This document shows, piece after piece, positions 17,979 to 28,500 of a stretch of DNA of 64,000 bases. The first letter of the stretch is position 1. Each line of letters opens with the position of its first letter. Under the pieces are notes generated by a model. That model searched no databases, had not been told where the DNA came from, and saw only the letters and a program-made list of their open reading frames with translations. The stretch comes from Pseudomonas sp. GM48 (GTDB taxonomy: Bacteria > Pseudomonadota > Gammaproteobacteria > Pseudomonadales > Pseudomonadaceae): the NCBI RefSeq assembly GCF_000282335.1, contig NZ_AKJM01000085.1, positions 1-64,000 of the forward strand. The letters run 5' to 3'. The position numbers and the translations under genes were made by a program.

Positions 17979-19064
17979 ATGGGTCATCCAGTTGCAATTG
18001 AAGTGCGAAACGTCTCCAAACGATATTCCGACGATCCAGGCTTGGCTCCGGCTCTGGACAACGTCTCGGTAGATATCGCCGATAACGAGTTCTTCACCCT
18101 GCTCGGCCCCTCCGGCTGCGGCAAAACTACTTTGCTGCGCACCATCGCCGGCTTCGAGCATGTCAGTGACGGCGAGATCCGACTGGCAGGCGAGCCGGTC
18201 AACGATTTGCCGCCGTTCAAGCGTCGGGTCAACACGGTATTCCAGAGTTACGCGCTGTTTCCGCACATGAGTGTTGCGCAGAATATCGCCTTCGGCCTCG
18301 AGATGCAGGGTCTTGATCGCAAACTGATTCCGCAGCGCGTCGAGGAAATGCTCGCGCTGGTGCAAATGCAGCACCTGGCCCGGCGCAAACCGGCAGAGCT
18401 GTCCGGCGGCCAACAGCAACGCGTGGCTCTGGCCCGGGCCCTGGCGCCGAAACCCAAAGTGCTGTTACTGGACGAGCCGCTGTCGGCCCTGGACCTCAAG
18501 CTGCGGAAGGAAATGCAGGTCGAACTCAAGCGCGTGCAGAAAGAAGCCGGGATCACCTTCATTTTCGTCACCCACGATCAGGAAGAAGCGCTGACCCTGT
18601 CCGATCGCATTGCCGTGATGTCTGCCGGCAAGATCCTGCAAATCGGCACGCCCAATGAAATCTACGAACGGCCGCAACACCAGTTCGTCGCGCAATTCAT
18701 CGGCGACATCAACTTCCTCCCCGGCCATCTCAAGCGCGGTCAGCAGAACGAAAACCTCTTCGTGCCCAACGGCATGCCGGTGGAAATCCCCTGCCAGGCC
18801 CAGGGCTTTGACGGCAGCAAGGTGCAACTGGCGTTCCGCCCCGAGCGTTCGCAACTGGTCGAGCCGACGCAGCCGCATCACCTGCGTGGCGTGATCGAAG
18901 CCGTGCTGTATGTCGGCACGGCCACGCTCTATCAATGCCGCTTGAACAACGACATCCAGGTCATGCTGCGCGAGAACAACGTAGGCCTGAACCACGGCCG
19001 GGTGGTGGGTGATCGGGTCGCGGTCAACCTGCCGCCCCACGCCTGCCTGTTGATGGAGGCCTGA
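17979..19064 (+). CDS. ABC transporter ATPase, spermidine/putrescine (PotA) type
   Basis: A 361-residue ATPase energising import by the two permeases that follow. Walker A GPSGCGKTT is at residues 43-51, the Q-loop in FQSYALFPHM, signature LSGGQQQRVALARAL at about 141-155, Walker B LLLDEPLSALD, and H-loop VTHDQ. The C-terminal TOBE-like domain (about 290-360) is typical of PotA and Fbp-type ATPases. First gene of the operon; 1 base separates its stop from the next start. Confidence 0.9.
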   Translation: MGHPVAIEVRNVSKRYSDDPGLAPALDNVSVDIADNEFFTLLGPSGCGKTTLLRTIAGFEHVSDGEIRLAGEPVNDLPPFKRRVNTVFQSYALFPHMSVAQNIAFGLEMQGLDRKLIPQRVEEMLALVQMQHLARRKPAELSGGQQQRVALARALAPKPKVLLLDEPLSALDLKLRKEMQVELKRVQKEAGITFIFVTHDQEEALTLSDRIAVMSAGKILQIGTPNEIYERPQHQFVAQFIGDINFLPGHLKRGQQNENLFVPNGMPVEIPCQAQGFDGSKVQLAFRPERSQLVEPTQPHHLRGVIEAVLYVGTATLYQCRLNNDIQVMLRENNVGLNHGRVVGDRVAVNLPPHACLLMEA

Positions 19065-19065
19065 G

Positions 19066-19983
19066 ATGAGCGTCAGCAGCACTTCCCCAGCCCTCAACCG
19101 TGCGCTGCTGCTCAGCCCGGTGGTTCTGACCCTGCTGGCCCTGATCGCCATTCCGCTGGGCATCATGGGCTACATCAGCCTGTTGCCACGCAACGTCTAC
19201 GGTGGCGTCGACTGGCAGGCCAACTGGCAATTGCAAAGTTACGTGCAACTGTTTTTCCAGGAAGGTTTCGACGGTGAACTGGAACTGAACTGGGTCTATG
19301 CCCAAGCGTTGTTGCGCTCAGTGTTCCAGGCCGGTGGCACCACGGTGTTGTGTTTCCTGTTCGGCTTTCCGGTGGCGTTGTGGATGTCGAGCCTGACACC
19401 CCGTCGGCGCAACCTGATGGTATTGCTGATCACCATTCCGTTCTGGACCAACCTGCTGATCCGCAACTATGCGTGGCTGATCATCCTGCGCGAACACGGC
19501 TGGGTCGCCCAGAGCCTCAACGCGCTGTTCCCGCAAGCCGGTGGCATCACCCTGCTCTACAACGACTTCGCGGTCAGCGTCGGCCTGGTCTACAGCTTCC
19601 TGCCATTCATGATCCTGCCGATCTACTCGACCCTGGAAAAACTCGACTGGCGCCTGGTGGAAGCCGCCTATGACCTGGGCGCCAACCGCTGGCACGCATT
19701 GCGCCGGATCATCCTGCCGCTGTCGATGCCGGGGGTGATTGCAGGTGCCTTGCTGGTGTTCGTGCCAAGCCTGGGTGCGTTCATTACTCCGGCGATCCTC
19801 GGCGGTGGCAAGACGTTGATGATCGGCAACCTGATCCAGCAGCAATTCGGCACCGCGCGCAATTGGCCGCTGGGCAGTTCGCTGTCGTTCCTGTTGCTGG
19901 GGATCATGTTGCTGTCCCTGGTGCTCTACGCCCTCTATAGCCGCAATGCCGCCAAGACCCTGCGTCGGGGAGCCCAAGTATGA
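19066..19983 (+). CDS. ABC transporter permease, PotB type
   Basis: A 305-residue inner-membrane permease with about six helices (first at residues 14-40). The EAA loop reads EAAYDLGANRWHALRRIILPLSMPGV. The length and place in the operon match PotB. It overlaps the second permease gene by 4 bases, indicating translational coupling. Confidence 0.9.
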   Translation: MSVSSTSPALNRALLLSPVVLTLLALIAIPLGIMGYISLLPRNVYGGVDWQANWQLQSYVQLFFQEGFDGELELNWVYAQALLRSVFQAGGTTVLCFLFGFPVALWMSSLTPRRRNLMVLLITIPFWTNLLIRNYAWLIILREHGWVAQSLNALFPQAGGITLLYNDFAVSVGLVYSFLPFMILPIYSTLEKLDWRLVEAAYDLGANRWHALRRIILPLSMPGVIAGALLVFVPSLGAFITPAILGGGKTLMIGNLIQQQFGTARNWPLGSSLSFLLLGIMLLSLVLYALYSRNAAKTLRRGAQV

Positions 19984-20768
19984 TTGCCCTGCACCTGAAA
20001 AAACTGCCCCTGACCCGTGAAGTCAGCCTGCTGATGCTGGCCTATCTGTATCTGCCGATTTTCGTGTTGATCGCCTACAGCTTCAACGCCAACCGCTCGG
20101 CGACGGTGTGGACCGAATTCTCGTTCGACTGGTACGGACGAATCCTCGCCAACCCGTCGATCCAGACCGCCGCGCTGAACTCGATCATCGTCGCCGGCAT
20201 CGCCACGGTCTGCGCCACGGCGATTGCGTTGCTCGCAGCGCTGGCGACTTACCGGCCGTTCTACGGACAGAAAATGGTCGAGGGCGGGATCAACCTGCCG
20301 CTGATCCTGCCGGAGATCGTCACCGCCGTGGCCACCCTGCTGCTGTTCATGGCGCTGGGGATCAAGCTCGGTTTGCTGACGGTGATCGTTGCGCACATCG
20401 GCTTTTGCATTCCCTTTGCCTACCTGCCGATTCGTGCGCGGCTCAATGACCTGGACAAGAGCCTGCTGGAAGCGGCGAACGATCTGTACGCCAACCCGTG
20501 GCAGGTGTTTCGCCGGGTGACCTTGCCGTTGCTGTGGCCGGCGGTGCTGTCCGGTTCGGTGTTGGCGTTCGTGGTCAGCCTCGACGATTTCATCATGACC
20601 TTCTTTGTCGCCGGGCCGGGTTCAACGACCTTGCCGGTGTACATCTTCTCGGCAATCAAGGCCGGCGTGACGCCGGAGATCAACGCGATCTCGACCCTGA
20701 TGCTGGTGATATCCATCGTGCTGGTGGTGCTGGCCTTCTGGCTGGGACAGCGCGGCAAAAACCAATGA
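19980..20768 (+). CDS. ABC transporter permease, PotC type
   Basis: A 262-residue permease with six predicted helices and the EAA loop LLEAANDLYANPWQVFRRVTLP. It pairs with the PotB-type protein to form the channel. The binding-protein gene starts 16 bases downstream. Confidence 0.9.
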   Translation: MIALHLKKLPLTREVSLLMLAYLYLPIFVLIAYSFNANRSATVWTEFSFDWYGRILANPSIQTAALNSIIVAGIATVCATAIALLAALATYRPFYGQKMVEGGINLPLILPEIVTAVATLLLFMALGIKLGLLTVIVAHIGFCIPFAYLPIRARLNDLDKSLLEAANDLYANPWQVFRRVTLPLLWPAVLSGSVLAFVVSLDDFIMTFFVAGPGSTTLPVYIFSAIKAGVTPEINAISTLMLVISIVLVVLAFWLGQRGKNQ

Positions 20769-20784
20769 ACCTGGAGCGCGCTCT

Positions 20785-21837
20785 ATGAAAAATAAAAACA
20801 TGCGTTACGGCATTGCCGGTCTGGCCCTCAGTTGCTTCACCGTTTTTACCGCGCAGGCCGCCGAGCCCAAGGAACTGTTCTTCTACAACTGGACCGATTA
20901 CTACCCGGTCGACCTGTTGGCCAAGTTCGAAAAGGAGACCGGCATCAAGGTCACCATGGATGGCTATGACAGCAATGAAACCCTGCTGGCCAAGTTGCAG
21001 GCCGGCGGCGCCGCATATGACGTGATCGTGCCGTCGCAATCGATCATGCGCACCCTGATCAACCAGAACCTGCTGCTGGAAATCGACGCCTCGACCCTGC
21101 CCAACTTCCAGTACGTCAAACCGGCGTTCCGCGACCCGAGCTTCGACCCCGGCCGCAAGTTCTCGGCACCGTACCTGTGGGGCACCACCGGGTTCTCCTA
21201 TGACAGTGCCCGGGTGCCCGGCGGCAAACTGGACGACTCGTGGAAAGAGTTCTTCGAGCCGCGCAAGGAACTGCAAGGCCAACTCGCCGCCCTCGACACC
21301 TCCAGCAGCGTAATCAACGCCGCCAGCCACTACCTGAATGTCGACGAATGCAGCGAAAACCCGCAGGACGCCAAGCGCATTCTGGAGCTGCTGCAAAAGC
21401 AGAAACCGTTCCTGAAGATGTACAGCTCGGACAACACCGTCGACCGCATGGCCTCCGGTGAAGTGATCATGATGCAGAACTGGAACGGGTCTACAGCGCG
21501 GGCCACGTTGCAGAAAAGCACCATCAAATACGTGTATCCGAAGGAAGGCCTGGCGATGTTCCAGGACAACTTCGCCGTACCGAAAAGCGCGCCACACCCC
21601 GGCAACGCAAAAATCTTCATCGACTGGATGATGAAACCGGAAAACGCCGCCGCCGTGTCCAATGCCATCGCCTACGACAACGGCATCCAGAGCGACAAGC
21701 TGATCGACGCCAAATGGCGAGTGATGGACGCCATCAACATGCCCGACGAATTCGCCTCGCGCCTGCGTCCGGAAAAGGAATGCAGCAACAAGGCGCGTGA
21801 GCTGCAGGACCGGATCTGGGCCAAGCTCAAGGGCTGA
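20785..21837 (+). CDS. Extracellular solute-binding protein, PotD/PotF type
   Basis: A 350-residue periplasmic receptor. The signal peptide (residues 1-25, cleavage near AQAAEP) is followed by the spermidine/putrescine-binding fold, with LFFYNWTDYYPVDLLAKFEK opening the mature protein and WGTTGFSYDS in the middle. The neighbours (amidohydrolases) suggest that the ligand is a nitrogen compound other than a simple polyamine; ligand residues were not resolved. Last transport gene; a REP interruption of about 140 bp precedes the enzymes. Confidence 0.85.
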   Translation: MKNKNMRYGIAGLALSCFTVFTAQAAEPKELFFYNWTDYYPVDLLAKFEKETGIKVTMDGYDSNETLLAKLQAGGAAYDVIVPSQSIMRTLINQNLLLEIDASTLPNFQYVKPAFRDPSFDPGRKFSAPYLWGTTGFSYDSARVPGGKLDDSWKEFFEPRKELQGQLAALDTSSSVINAASHYLNVDECSENPQDAKRILELLQKQKPFLKMYSSDNTVDRMASGEVIMMQNWNGSTARATLQKSTIKYVYPKEGLAMFQDNFAVPKSAPHPGNAKIFIDWMMKPENAAAVSNAIAYDNGIQSDKLIDAKWRVMDAINMPDEFASRLRPEKECSNKARELQDRIWAKLKG

Positions 21838-21853
21838 TCCAAAACCGAGTCGC

Positions 21854-21896
21854 GGCCTTCGCGAGCAAGTCGAATCGTCGCACCGCCGCTCCCACA
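21854..21896. repeat. Variant REP half-element
   Basis: One arm gccttcgcgagcaag is joined to ccgctcccaca through an insert tcgaatcgtcgcaccg instead of the usual ccg. This variant arm does not pair as well as the standard one. Confidence 0.6.
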
Positions 21897-21913
21897 ATTG
21901 AAATGCATTCCCC

Positions 21914-21946
21914 TGTGGGAGCGGGCTTGCTCGCGAAGAGGCCGGC
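21914..21946. repeat. REP half-element
   Basis: Standard arm tgtgggagcgggcttgctcg followed by cgaagaggccggc, in inverted orientation to the variant arm 18 bases upstream. Together they form a degenerate pair between the transport and enzyme genes of one operon. Confidence 0.75.
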
Positions 21947-21974
21947 CCTGACAACATACAACTTGAGGTTTGCA

Positions 21975-23171
21975 ATGAATCAACCCCGCTGGCTGCGCAA
22001 CGTGCGCCCCTACGGCTCAATCGCCGAAGACCTGCTGATCGAAAACGGCCGGTTCAGCCAACGTCGTCCGGCCTCGAGCACCGAGCTGCTGACCACCGAC
22101 ATCGACGGCCAGAACCAACTGCTCACCCCCGCACTGGTGGAAAGCCACGTCCACCTGGACAAAACCCTCTGGGGTCAACCGTGGCGCCCCAACTGCGCCG
22201 GTCCGACCCTCAAAGACTACATCGCCAACGAACGGCGCATCCTGCGTGAAGTCACCACACCGATTGCGCAACGGGCCGGCGCCCTGCTGGAAAACTGCAT
22301 CGCCCGTGGCTCGCTGACCATGCGTTGCCACGTCGACATCGACCCGGAGTTCGGCCTGCGTCATGTCGAGGCCATGCAACAACTGCGTGAAAACTACCGC
22401 GACCTGATTGACCTGCAACTGGTGGTGTTCCCGCAAACCGGCCTCATCAGCCGCCCCGGCACCGCCGAACTGATGCGCGAAGCCATGGCCCTGGGTGTGG
22501 AGAACGTCGGTGGCCTGGACCCGTGCGGTATCGACAATGACCCTATCGCACAACTCGACTTCGTCTTCAAACTGGCCAGCGAGTTCGACCGTGGTATCGA
22601 CATTCACCTGCACGACAAGGGTGAGCTGGGTCTGTGGCAGATCGCCCTGATCGCCGACTACACCGAGCGCTTCGGCCGCGAAGGCCGGGTGATGATCAGC
22701 CACGCGTATTGCCTGGGGATGTTGCCGTGGAACCAGGTCTTACCTGTGGCCGAGCGCCTGGCGATGCTGGGTATTTCGCTGATGAGCTCGGCCCCGGCCG
22801 ATTGCGCGGTGCCACCGTTCCTGGCCCTGCGCGAAACCGGTGTGAATCTGTGCCTGGGCTCGGACGGCATTCGTGATGCCTGGTCGCCCATGGGCAACGG
22901 CGACATGCTGGAACGAGCGATGCTGCTGGCGTTCCGATTCGATTTGAACAAGGACGAAGAACTGGCGGCGGCGTTCGAAGCGGCGACCGTCAATGGCGCC
23001 CAAGCGCTGGGTTGCGAAGCCAATCGCCTGGAGATCGGCCAAGCGGCAGACTTCTTGCTGATGCCGGTGCAAACACTGGGTGAAGCCGTGGTTTCGCGGC
23101 CGTTGCGTCAGGTCTATCGCGGCGGGCAGTTGATTGCTGCGGGCGGTCGCTTGCTGGACAGTCGTTTGTGA
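21975..23171 (+). CDS. Amidohydrolase, cytosine-deaminase-like
   Basis: A 398-residue metal-dependent hydrolase of the cytosine deaminase / N-isopropylammelide hydrolase branch. The metal-binding HxH is H58-V-H60 in VESHVHLDK. Later ligands are probably the histidines of DIHLHDKGE and MISHAYCLG and the Asp of LCLGSDGIRDAWSP. The ATG at 21975 has gagg 6 bases before it; an upstream frame start would read through the REP. It likely deaminates or hydrolyses a small N-heterocycle brought in by the ABC transporter. The end overlaps the next gene (GTGA). Confidence 0.82.
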   Translation: MNQPRWLRNVRPYGSIAEDLLIENGRFSQRRPASSTELLTTDIDGQNQLLTPALVESHVHLDKTLWGQPWRPNCAGPTLKDYIANERRILREVTTPIAQRAGALLENCIARGSLTMRCHVDIDPEFGLRHVEAMQQLRENYRDLIDLQLVVFPQTGLISRPGTAELMREAMALGVENVGGLDPCGIDNDPIAQLDFVFKLASEFDRGIDIHLHDKGELGLWQIALIADYTERFGREGRVMISHAYCLGMLPWNQVLPVAERLAMLGISLMSSAPADCAVPPFLALRETGVNLCLGSDGIRDAWSPMGNGDMLERAMLLAFRFDLNKDEELAAAFEAATVNGAQALGCEANRLEIGQAADFLLMPVQTLGEAVVSRPLRQVYRGGQLIAAGGRLLDSRL

Positions 23172-24655
23172 AGCGCATCGGCTTGCGAGCCAGTTGCGTG
23201 GTCGGCTTCGACGGCACCCGGCATGTGTTGTGGCGCGACGGCGAAGTGGTGTTCGAAGGCTCACGCATTGAGTTTGTCGGGCGCGGTTATCCAGGGCCGG
23301 TGGATCAATGGATTGATTACGGCAACGCGCTGATCGGTCCCGGCTTCATCGATCTGGATGCCCTTGGCGATCTCGATTCCACGGTACTGACCCTGGACAA
23401 CGGCGACGAGCGCGACATGGGCCGGATGTGGTCGGCGGAATATCTGGCGCGCGGCTCTCAGGAAAGTTACAGCCCCGAAGAAGAAGTCTTCAAATACCGC
23501 TACGCCTTCAGCCAATTGATCCGCAATGGCATCACCACGGCCATGCCAATCACCTCGATGTACTACCGCGAGTGGGCCGAGACCTACGACGAATTTGCGG
23601 CGGTGGCCGGTGTGGCTGCCGAGTTGGGGCTGCGCACCTACCTCGGCCCCTGCTACATGAGCGGTATGAGTTACTGGCGCGCCGATGGAACCCTGGCGCA
23701 CCACTGGGACGAAGCCAGGGGCATGGCCGGGCTCGATGCCGCTGAAAGGTTCTTTGAGGATTTCGACGGTTCTCACAATGGCCTGATTCGCGGCGCGCTG
23801 CTGCCCGATCGCATCCAGACCTGCACCCCGGCGCTGTTGCAACGCACCGCCGCGCTGAGCCGGGAACTGAACGCGCCGATGCGTTTGCACTGTTGTCAGG
23901 GCCTCGGTGAAGTGGCGATGGTCGAGCAACTGCGCGGCACCTCGCCGTTGGGCTGGTTGCAGCAGCTTGGGCTTTTGGTCCCGCGCAGCCTGCTGCCCCA
24001 CGGCATTTACACCCACGGCGATGACGACCTGCAACGTGTGGTGGATGGCGGCGCGAGCCTCGTGCATTGCCCGGTGGTATTTGCCCGGGACGGCGAAGCG
24101 CTGAATTCGTTTGGGCGTTATCGGGCCAAAGGCATCAACTTCGCCCTGGGCACCGACACCTGGCCGGCGGACCTGCTGGACAACATGCGCCAGGGTTTGA
24201 ACATCGCGCGACTGATGGAGGGTGGCAACGACCTGACCAGCACCCTGGACCTGTACAACGCTGCGACCCTCGGCGGCGCCAAGGCACTGGGCCGTGATGA
24301 TCTCGGCCGCCTCGCACCGGGCTGCAAGGCCGATATCACCGTGTTCAACTTGCGCGGGATGCACCTGGGGCCGTTGTTCGATCCGCTGAAAAATCTTGTT
24401 CTGGCCGGTCGCGGTGATGACTGCATCGCCAGCTACATCGATGGTCGCTGCGTGATGCAGGACGGCCAGGTCCAAGGCGTCGACTACCCCGCCCTGCAAC
24501 GCCAGGCCCAACGCCAATTCGAAAAACTGATGCGCAGCCACAGCGACCGGGCCTTTGGCCAACCGGACTGGAAAAGTCTGTTCCAGCCGGCCATCCCGTT
24601 CGCCGACGACTACAGCGCCCACGCGCCGCTGAGCGCGATTGATCCACTTCTTTAG
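23168..24655 (+). CDS. Amidohydrolase-like protein lacking the HxH motif
   Basis: A 495-residue protein of the amidohydrolase superfamily (AtzA/TrzN/guanine-deaminase branch). At the usual metal site after GPGF the sequence reads IDLDALGDLD: residues 62-64 are D-L-D in place of HxH. Downstream sites look retained: the histidine of MRLHCCQGLGE, the histidine of LPHGIYTHGDDD and VHCPVV, and Asp of FALGTDTWPADLL. It starts with GTG overlapping the previous stop. The C-terminal RLAPGCKADITVFNL is the normal family ending. A changed metal centre or altered chemistry is implied; the substrate is unknown. Confidence 0.8.
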   Translation: MKRIGLRASCVVGFDGTRHVLWRDGEVVFEGSRIEFVGRGYPGPVDQWIDYGNALIGPGFIDLDALGDLDSTVLTLDNGDERDMGRMWSAEYLARGSQESYSPEEEVFKYRYAFSQLIRNGITTAMPITSMYYREWAETYDEFAAVAGVAAELGLRTYLGPCYMSGMSYWRADGTLAHHWDEARGMAGLDAAERFFEDFDGSHNGLIRGALLPDRIQTCTPALLQRTAALSRELNAPMRLHCCQGLGEVAMVEQLRGTSPLGWLQQLGLLVPRSLLPHGIYTHGDDDLQRVVDGGASLVHCPVVFARDGEALNSFGRYRAKGINFALGTDTWPADLLDNMRQGLNIARLMEGGNDLTSTLDLYNAATLGGAKALGRDDLGRLAPGCKADITVFNLRGMHLGPLFDPLKNLVLAGRGDDCIASYIDGRCVMQDGQVQGVDYPALQRQAQRQFEKLMRSHSDRAFGQPDWKSLFQPAIPFADDYSAHAPLSAIDPLL

Positions 24656-24667
24656 AGAATTCTGCCC

Positions 24668-25330
24668 ATGCAAAGCTTCGACTTCAGCACATTGAGCCCA
24701 CGGGACAAATACAAGATTCTGATCGGCAGCGTGGTGCCACGGCCGATTGCCCTGGTCACTACCGTCGACGGCGAAGGCCGGGTCAACGCGGCGCCGTTCA
24801 GCTTTTTCAATGCGCTGTCGGCCGATCCGCCCATCCTCGCCCTGGGCGTGGAAAACTACGGCGACCAAAGCCCCAAGGACACCACCCGCAATATCCAGCT
24901 CAATCAGGAATTCACCGTGAACATCGTCAGCGATGCGCTGGTGGAGGCCATGAACGTCTGTGCCGTGCCCTTCGCCCCCGGCTTCGATGAGCTGACCGCC
25001 GCCGGCCTCACCGCCATCCCCGGCACCACGGTCAAATGCCCGCGCATCGGCGAAGCCCCGGTGGCGCTGGAGTGCCGGCGGATGATGGCGCTGTCCATCG
25101 GCCAATCCCGGGAGATTATCTTTGGTGAAGTGCTGATGGCCCATGTGCGTGACGAACTGATCGATCCGAAAACCCTGTACATCGATCAGTTGGGACTGGA
25201 TGCGATCGGCCGCATGGGCGGTCATGGCTATGCACGGACGCGGGATTACTTCGATTTGCCGACGCGTTCGTTGCAGGCGTGGACGGATGCGCCGGGGGGT
25301 GGCGAGCGGTTTTGGCCTATTGCCAAGTAA
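24668..25330 (+). CDS. Flavin reductase family protein
   Basis: A 220-residue flavin-binding split-barrel protein (FMN). The opening DKYKILIGSVVPRPIALVTT is the family hallmark, followed by AAPFSFFNALSADPPILALG and NTRNIQLNQEFTVNIVSD-like strands. It lies 12 bases after the second amidohydrolase and is the last gene of the operon. Such proteins either reduce FMN for a monooxygenase or act as flavin-dependent reductases. No oxygenase is nearby, so direct action on the catabolic intermediate is possible. Confidence 0.85.
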   Translation: MQSFDFSTLSPRDKYKILIGSVVPRPIALVTTVDGEGRVNAAPFSFFNALSADPPILALGVENYGDQSPKDTTRNIQLNQEFTVNIVSDALVEAMNVCAVPFAPGFDELTAAGLTAIPGTTVKCPRIGEAPVALECRRMMALSIGQSREIIFGEVLMAHVRDELIDPKTLYIDQLGLDAIGRMGGHGYARTRDYFDLPTRSLQAWTDAPGGGERFWPIAK

Positions 25331-25350
25331 AAGGAGCACCCCACACATCC

Positions 25351-25483
25351 TGTGGCGAGGGAGCTTGCTCCCGCTCGACTGCGCAGCAGTCGCAAAACCA
25401 TTCATCGTAGTGTATCTGATCCATCGCGATGATCGCTTTGAGGGCTGCTCCGCAGCCCAGCGGGAGCAAGCTCCCTCGCCACA
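25351..25483. repeat. Long inverted repeat, tgtggcgaggg family
   Basis: Arms tgtggcgagggagcttgctc / gagcaagctccctcgccaca, with a second inner pairing (gactgcgcagcagtcg and gggctgctccgcagccc). It lies between the convergent flavin reductase and dnaE2 genes and may serve as a bidirectional terminator. Confidence 0.8.
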
Positions 25484-25502
25484 AAAGCTCTCTCGCCTTG
25501 GA

Positions 25503-28500
25503 TCAATGGAAATCCCGGCTGCGCACAGTAATGCCATCGAGCAACGAACTCAGATCACTCAAGCGCCCGGCAATCAGATGCCGCACCTCGCCCTCCTTCT
25601 CCCAACGGCCATCGACCTTGAGCAACTGCGAGCCGACCAACACCTGGCGCTGCCGGTCGGCCAGGTCACGCCACACCACCACGTTGACGTTGCCGAACTC
25701 GTCCTCAAGGGTGACGAACGTCACGCCGCTGGCAGTGGCCGGGCGTTGCCGGCCGGTGACCAACCCGGCGATGCTGACCGGCCGACCGTGCTCGACGTCC
25801 AGCAACTCCTTCGAACTGCGGCAGCGCCGCGCCTTCAACTCATCGCGCAACAGGGCCAGCGGATGCGGCCCGAGGGTAGTGCCGACACTGGCGTAATCGG
25901 CTTGCAGGTCCTCGCCCACGGTGGGCTTGGGCAACGACACCGCGTCCTCCACCTGACTCGGCAGACCGGCAAACAACCCCAGCTGTTTTTGTACCCCGGC
26001 CACCTCCCAGCGTGCCCGATGCCGGTCACCCGCCAGGCCACGCAACGCGCCGGCATCGGCCAGTTGCTCCTGCGCGCGGGCATCGAGCCGTGCCCGTTCG
26101 CCGAGGTCGGCAATGTCGGCAAACGCCCCTTGCGAACGAGCCGCTTCGATGCGTCGGGCATCGTCCTCGCGAAAGCCCTTGATCATGCGTAGCCCCAAGC
26201 GAATCGCCGGTTGCGCAGCGCTGATCGGCTCCAGGCTGCAATCCCAATCACTGGCGCGTACGTCCACCGGGCGAACCTGCAAATGATGGCGCCGGACGTC
26301 CTGCAGGATCTGATCTGGGCTGTAGAAACCCATGGGCCAACTGTTGATCAGCGCACAGGCGAAGGCCGCCGGCTCGTGGCATTTCAACCAGCAACTGACG
26401 TACGTCAACAAGGCAAAACTGGCCGCGTGGGACTCGGGAAAGCCGTAGCTGCCAAAACCCTTGATCTGCTCGAAAATCTGCGCGGCGAACTCGGCGGTGT
26501 AGCCGTTTTTCTTCATCCCGGCGGCCAGCCGCTCCTTGTGCGGTTCGAGTCCGCCGTGGCGTTTCCACGCGGCCATGGAGCGGCGTAGCTGATCGGCCTC
26601 GCCGGGGCTGTAGTCGGCGGCGACGATGGCGATTTGCATGACCTGTTCCTGAAACAGCGGCACGCCGAGGGTGCGCTTGAGCACCACTTCCAGTTCCGGC
26701 GACGGATACGCCTCCGGTTCTTCCTTGTTCCGTCGCCGCAGGTACGGGTGCACCATGCCGCCCTGGATCGGCCCCGGCCGAACGATGGCGACCTCGATCA
26801 CCAGATCGTAAAAGGTCTTGGGCCTGAGCCTCGGCAACATCGACATCTGCGCCCGGGACTCGATCTGGAACACGCCGATGGTGTCGGCCCGGCCGATCAT
26901 TTCGTAGGTGGCCGCATCCTCGGGCGGGATGGTCGCCAGACTCAGGTCCAGGCTCCGGTGCCGGCGCAGCAGATCGAAACATCGGCGAATCGCGCTGAGC
27001 ATGCCCAGTGCCAGGATATCGACCTTGAGCAGGCCCACTGCGTCGAGGTCATCCTTGTCCCACTGGATGATGGTGCGCTCAGCCATGGCGGCGTTTTCCA
27101 CCGGTACCAGACTGTCCAGCGGCTGCTCGGAAATCACGAAACCGCCGGGGTGCTGGGACAAATGCCGGGGGAAGCCGATCAACTGCCCCGTCAGGCTCAG
27201 CACCCGGTGCAGCACCGGACTCTCGGGGTCGAAACCGCCCTCGCGCAGGCGTTCAACGGGCGGCGTTTCATCGCTCCAGTGACCGCAGCAATCGGCCAGG
27301 GCGTTGATCTGGTCCGGCGGCAAGCCCAAGGCCTTGGCCACATCCCGTACCGCACCGGCGGCGTGGTAAGTGCTGACCACCGCCGTCAGCGCGGCGCGGG
27401 CCCGGCCATAGCGCTGGAACACGTACTGCAAGACTTCTTCGCGGCGTTCGTGTTCGAAATCGACGTCGATGTCCGGCGGCTCGTTGCGCTCTTTGGACAG
27501 AAAGCGCTCGAACAGCAACGTGGTGCGATCCGGATCGATTTCGGTGATCCCCAGAGCAAAACACACGGCCGAGTTGGCGGCAGAACCACGACCCTGACAA
27601 AGAATCTGTTGCTGGCGGGCAAAGCGGACGATGTCGTGGACCGTCAGGAAATAACTTTCATAGCCCAGTTCCGCGATCAGTTGCAGCTCCTTGTCGATCT
27701 GCACCAGCACTTCGCGTTTCGGCCCTTTTGGCCAGCGCCACTCGATGCCTTCCTCGGTCAAATGACGCAGCCACGAGGTGGCCGAGTGCCCTTGCGGCAC
27801 CAGTTCGCGGGGGTATTGGTAACGCAACTGACCGAGATCAAAGGTGCAACGCCGGGCGATGTTCAGCGTTTCGGCCAGCAACTCTGGTGGATAAAGCTCC
27901 CGCAACACGTCCAGGCTGCGCAGATGGCGTTCGCCGTTGGGATGCAGGCGCAACCCGGCATCGGCCACCGGCAGGTGATGACGGATCGCGGTCATGGTGT
28001 CCTGCAAGGCGCGCCGGCCGCGAGCGTGCATGTGCACATCGCCACTGGCCACGGCCGCAATGCGCAATTCCCTGGCCAGTGTCAGCAGATCGTTCAGGCG
28101 CCGGGCGTCGTCCTGACCACGATGCAACTGCACGGCCAGCCACAGGCGTTCGGCGAAGACCTGCTTGAGCCAGTGGCCCTGTGCAAAGGCATCGACAGCG
28201 TCCGGCACCCACAACGCCAACAACCCCGGCAACGGTTCGTCGAAATCTTCGCGCAGCAGCTGATACTGGCCTTTCTGCGTGCGGCGCCGGGCGCGGGTGA
28301 TCAATCGGCACAGCGCCTGATAGCCCTCGAGGCTCTCCACCAGCAGCACCAGTTTCGGACCGTTCTCGATGCGTATTTCACTGCCGATAATCAGCGGCAA
28401 CTCCACGGACTTTGCCGCTTGCCAGGCGCGAACGATGCCTGCCAGGGTGCATTCGTCAGTGATCGCCAGGGCTTGATAACCCTGTTTTTTCGCGCGCTGG

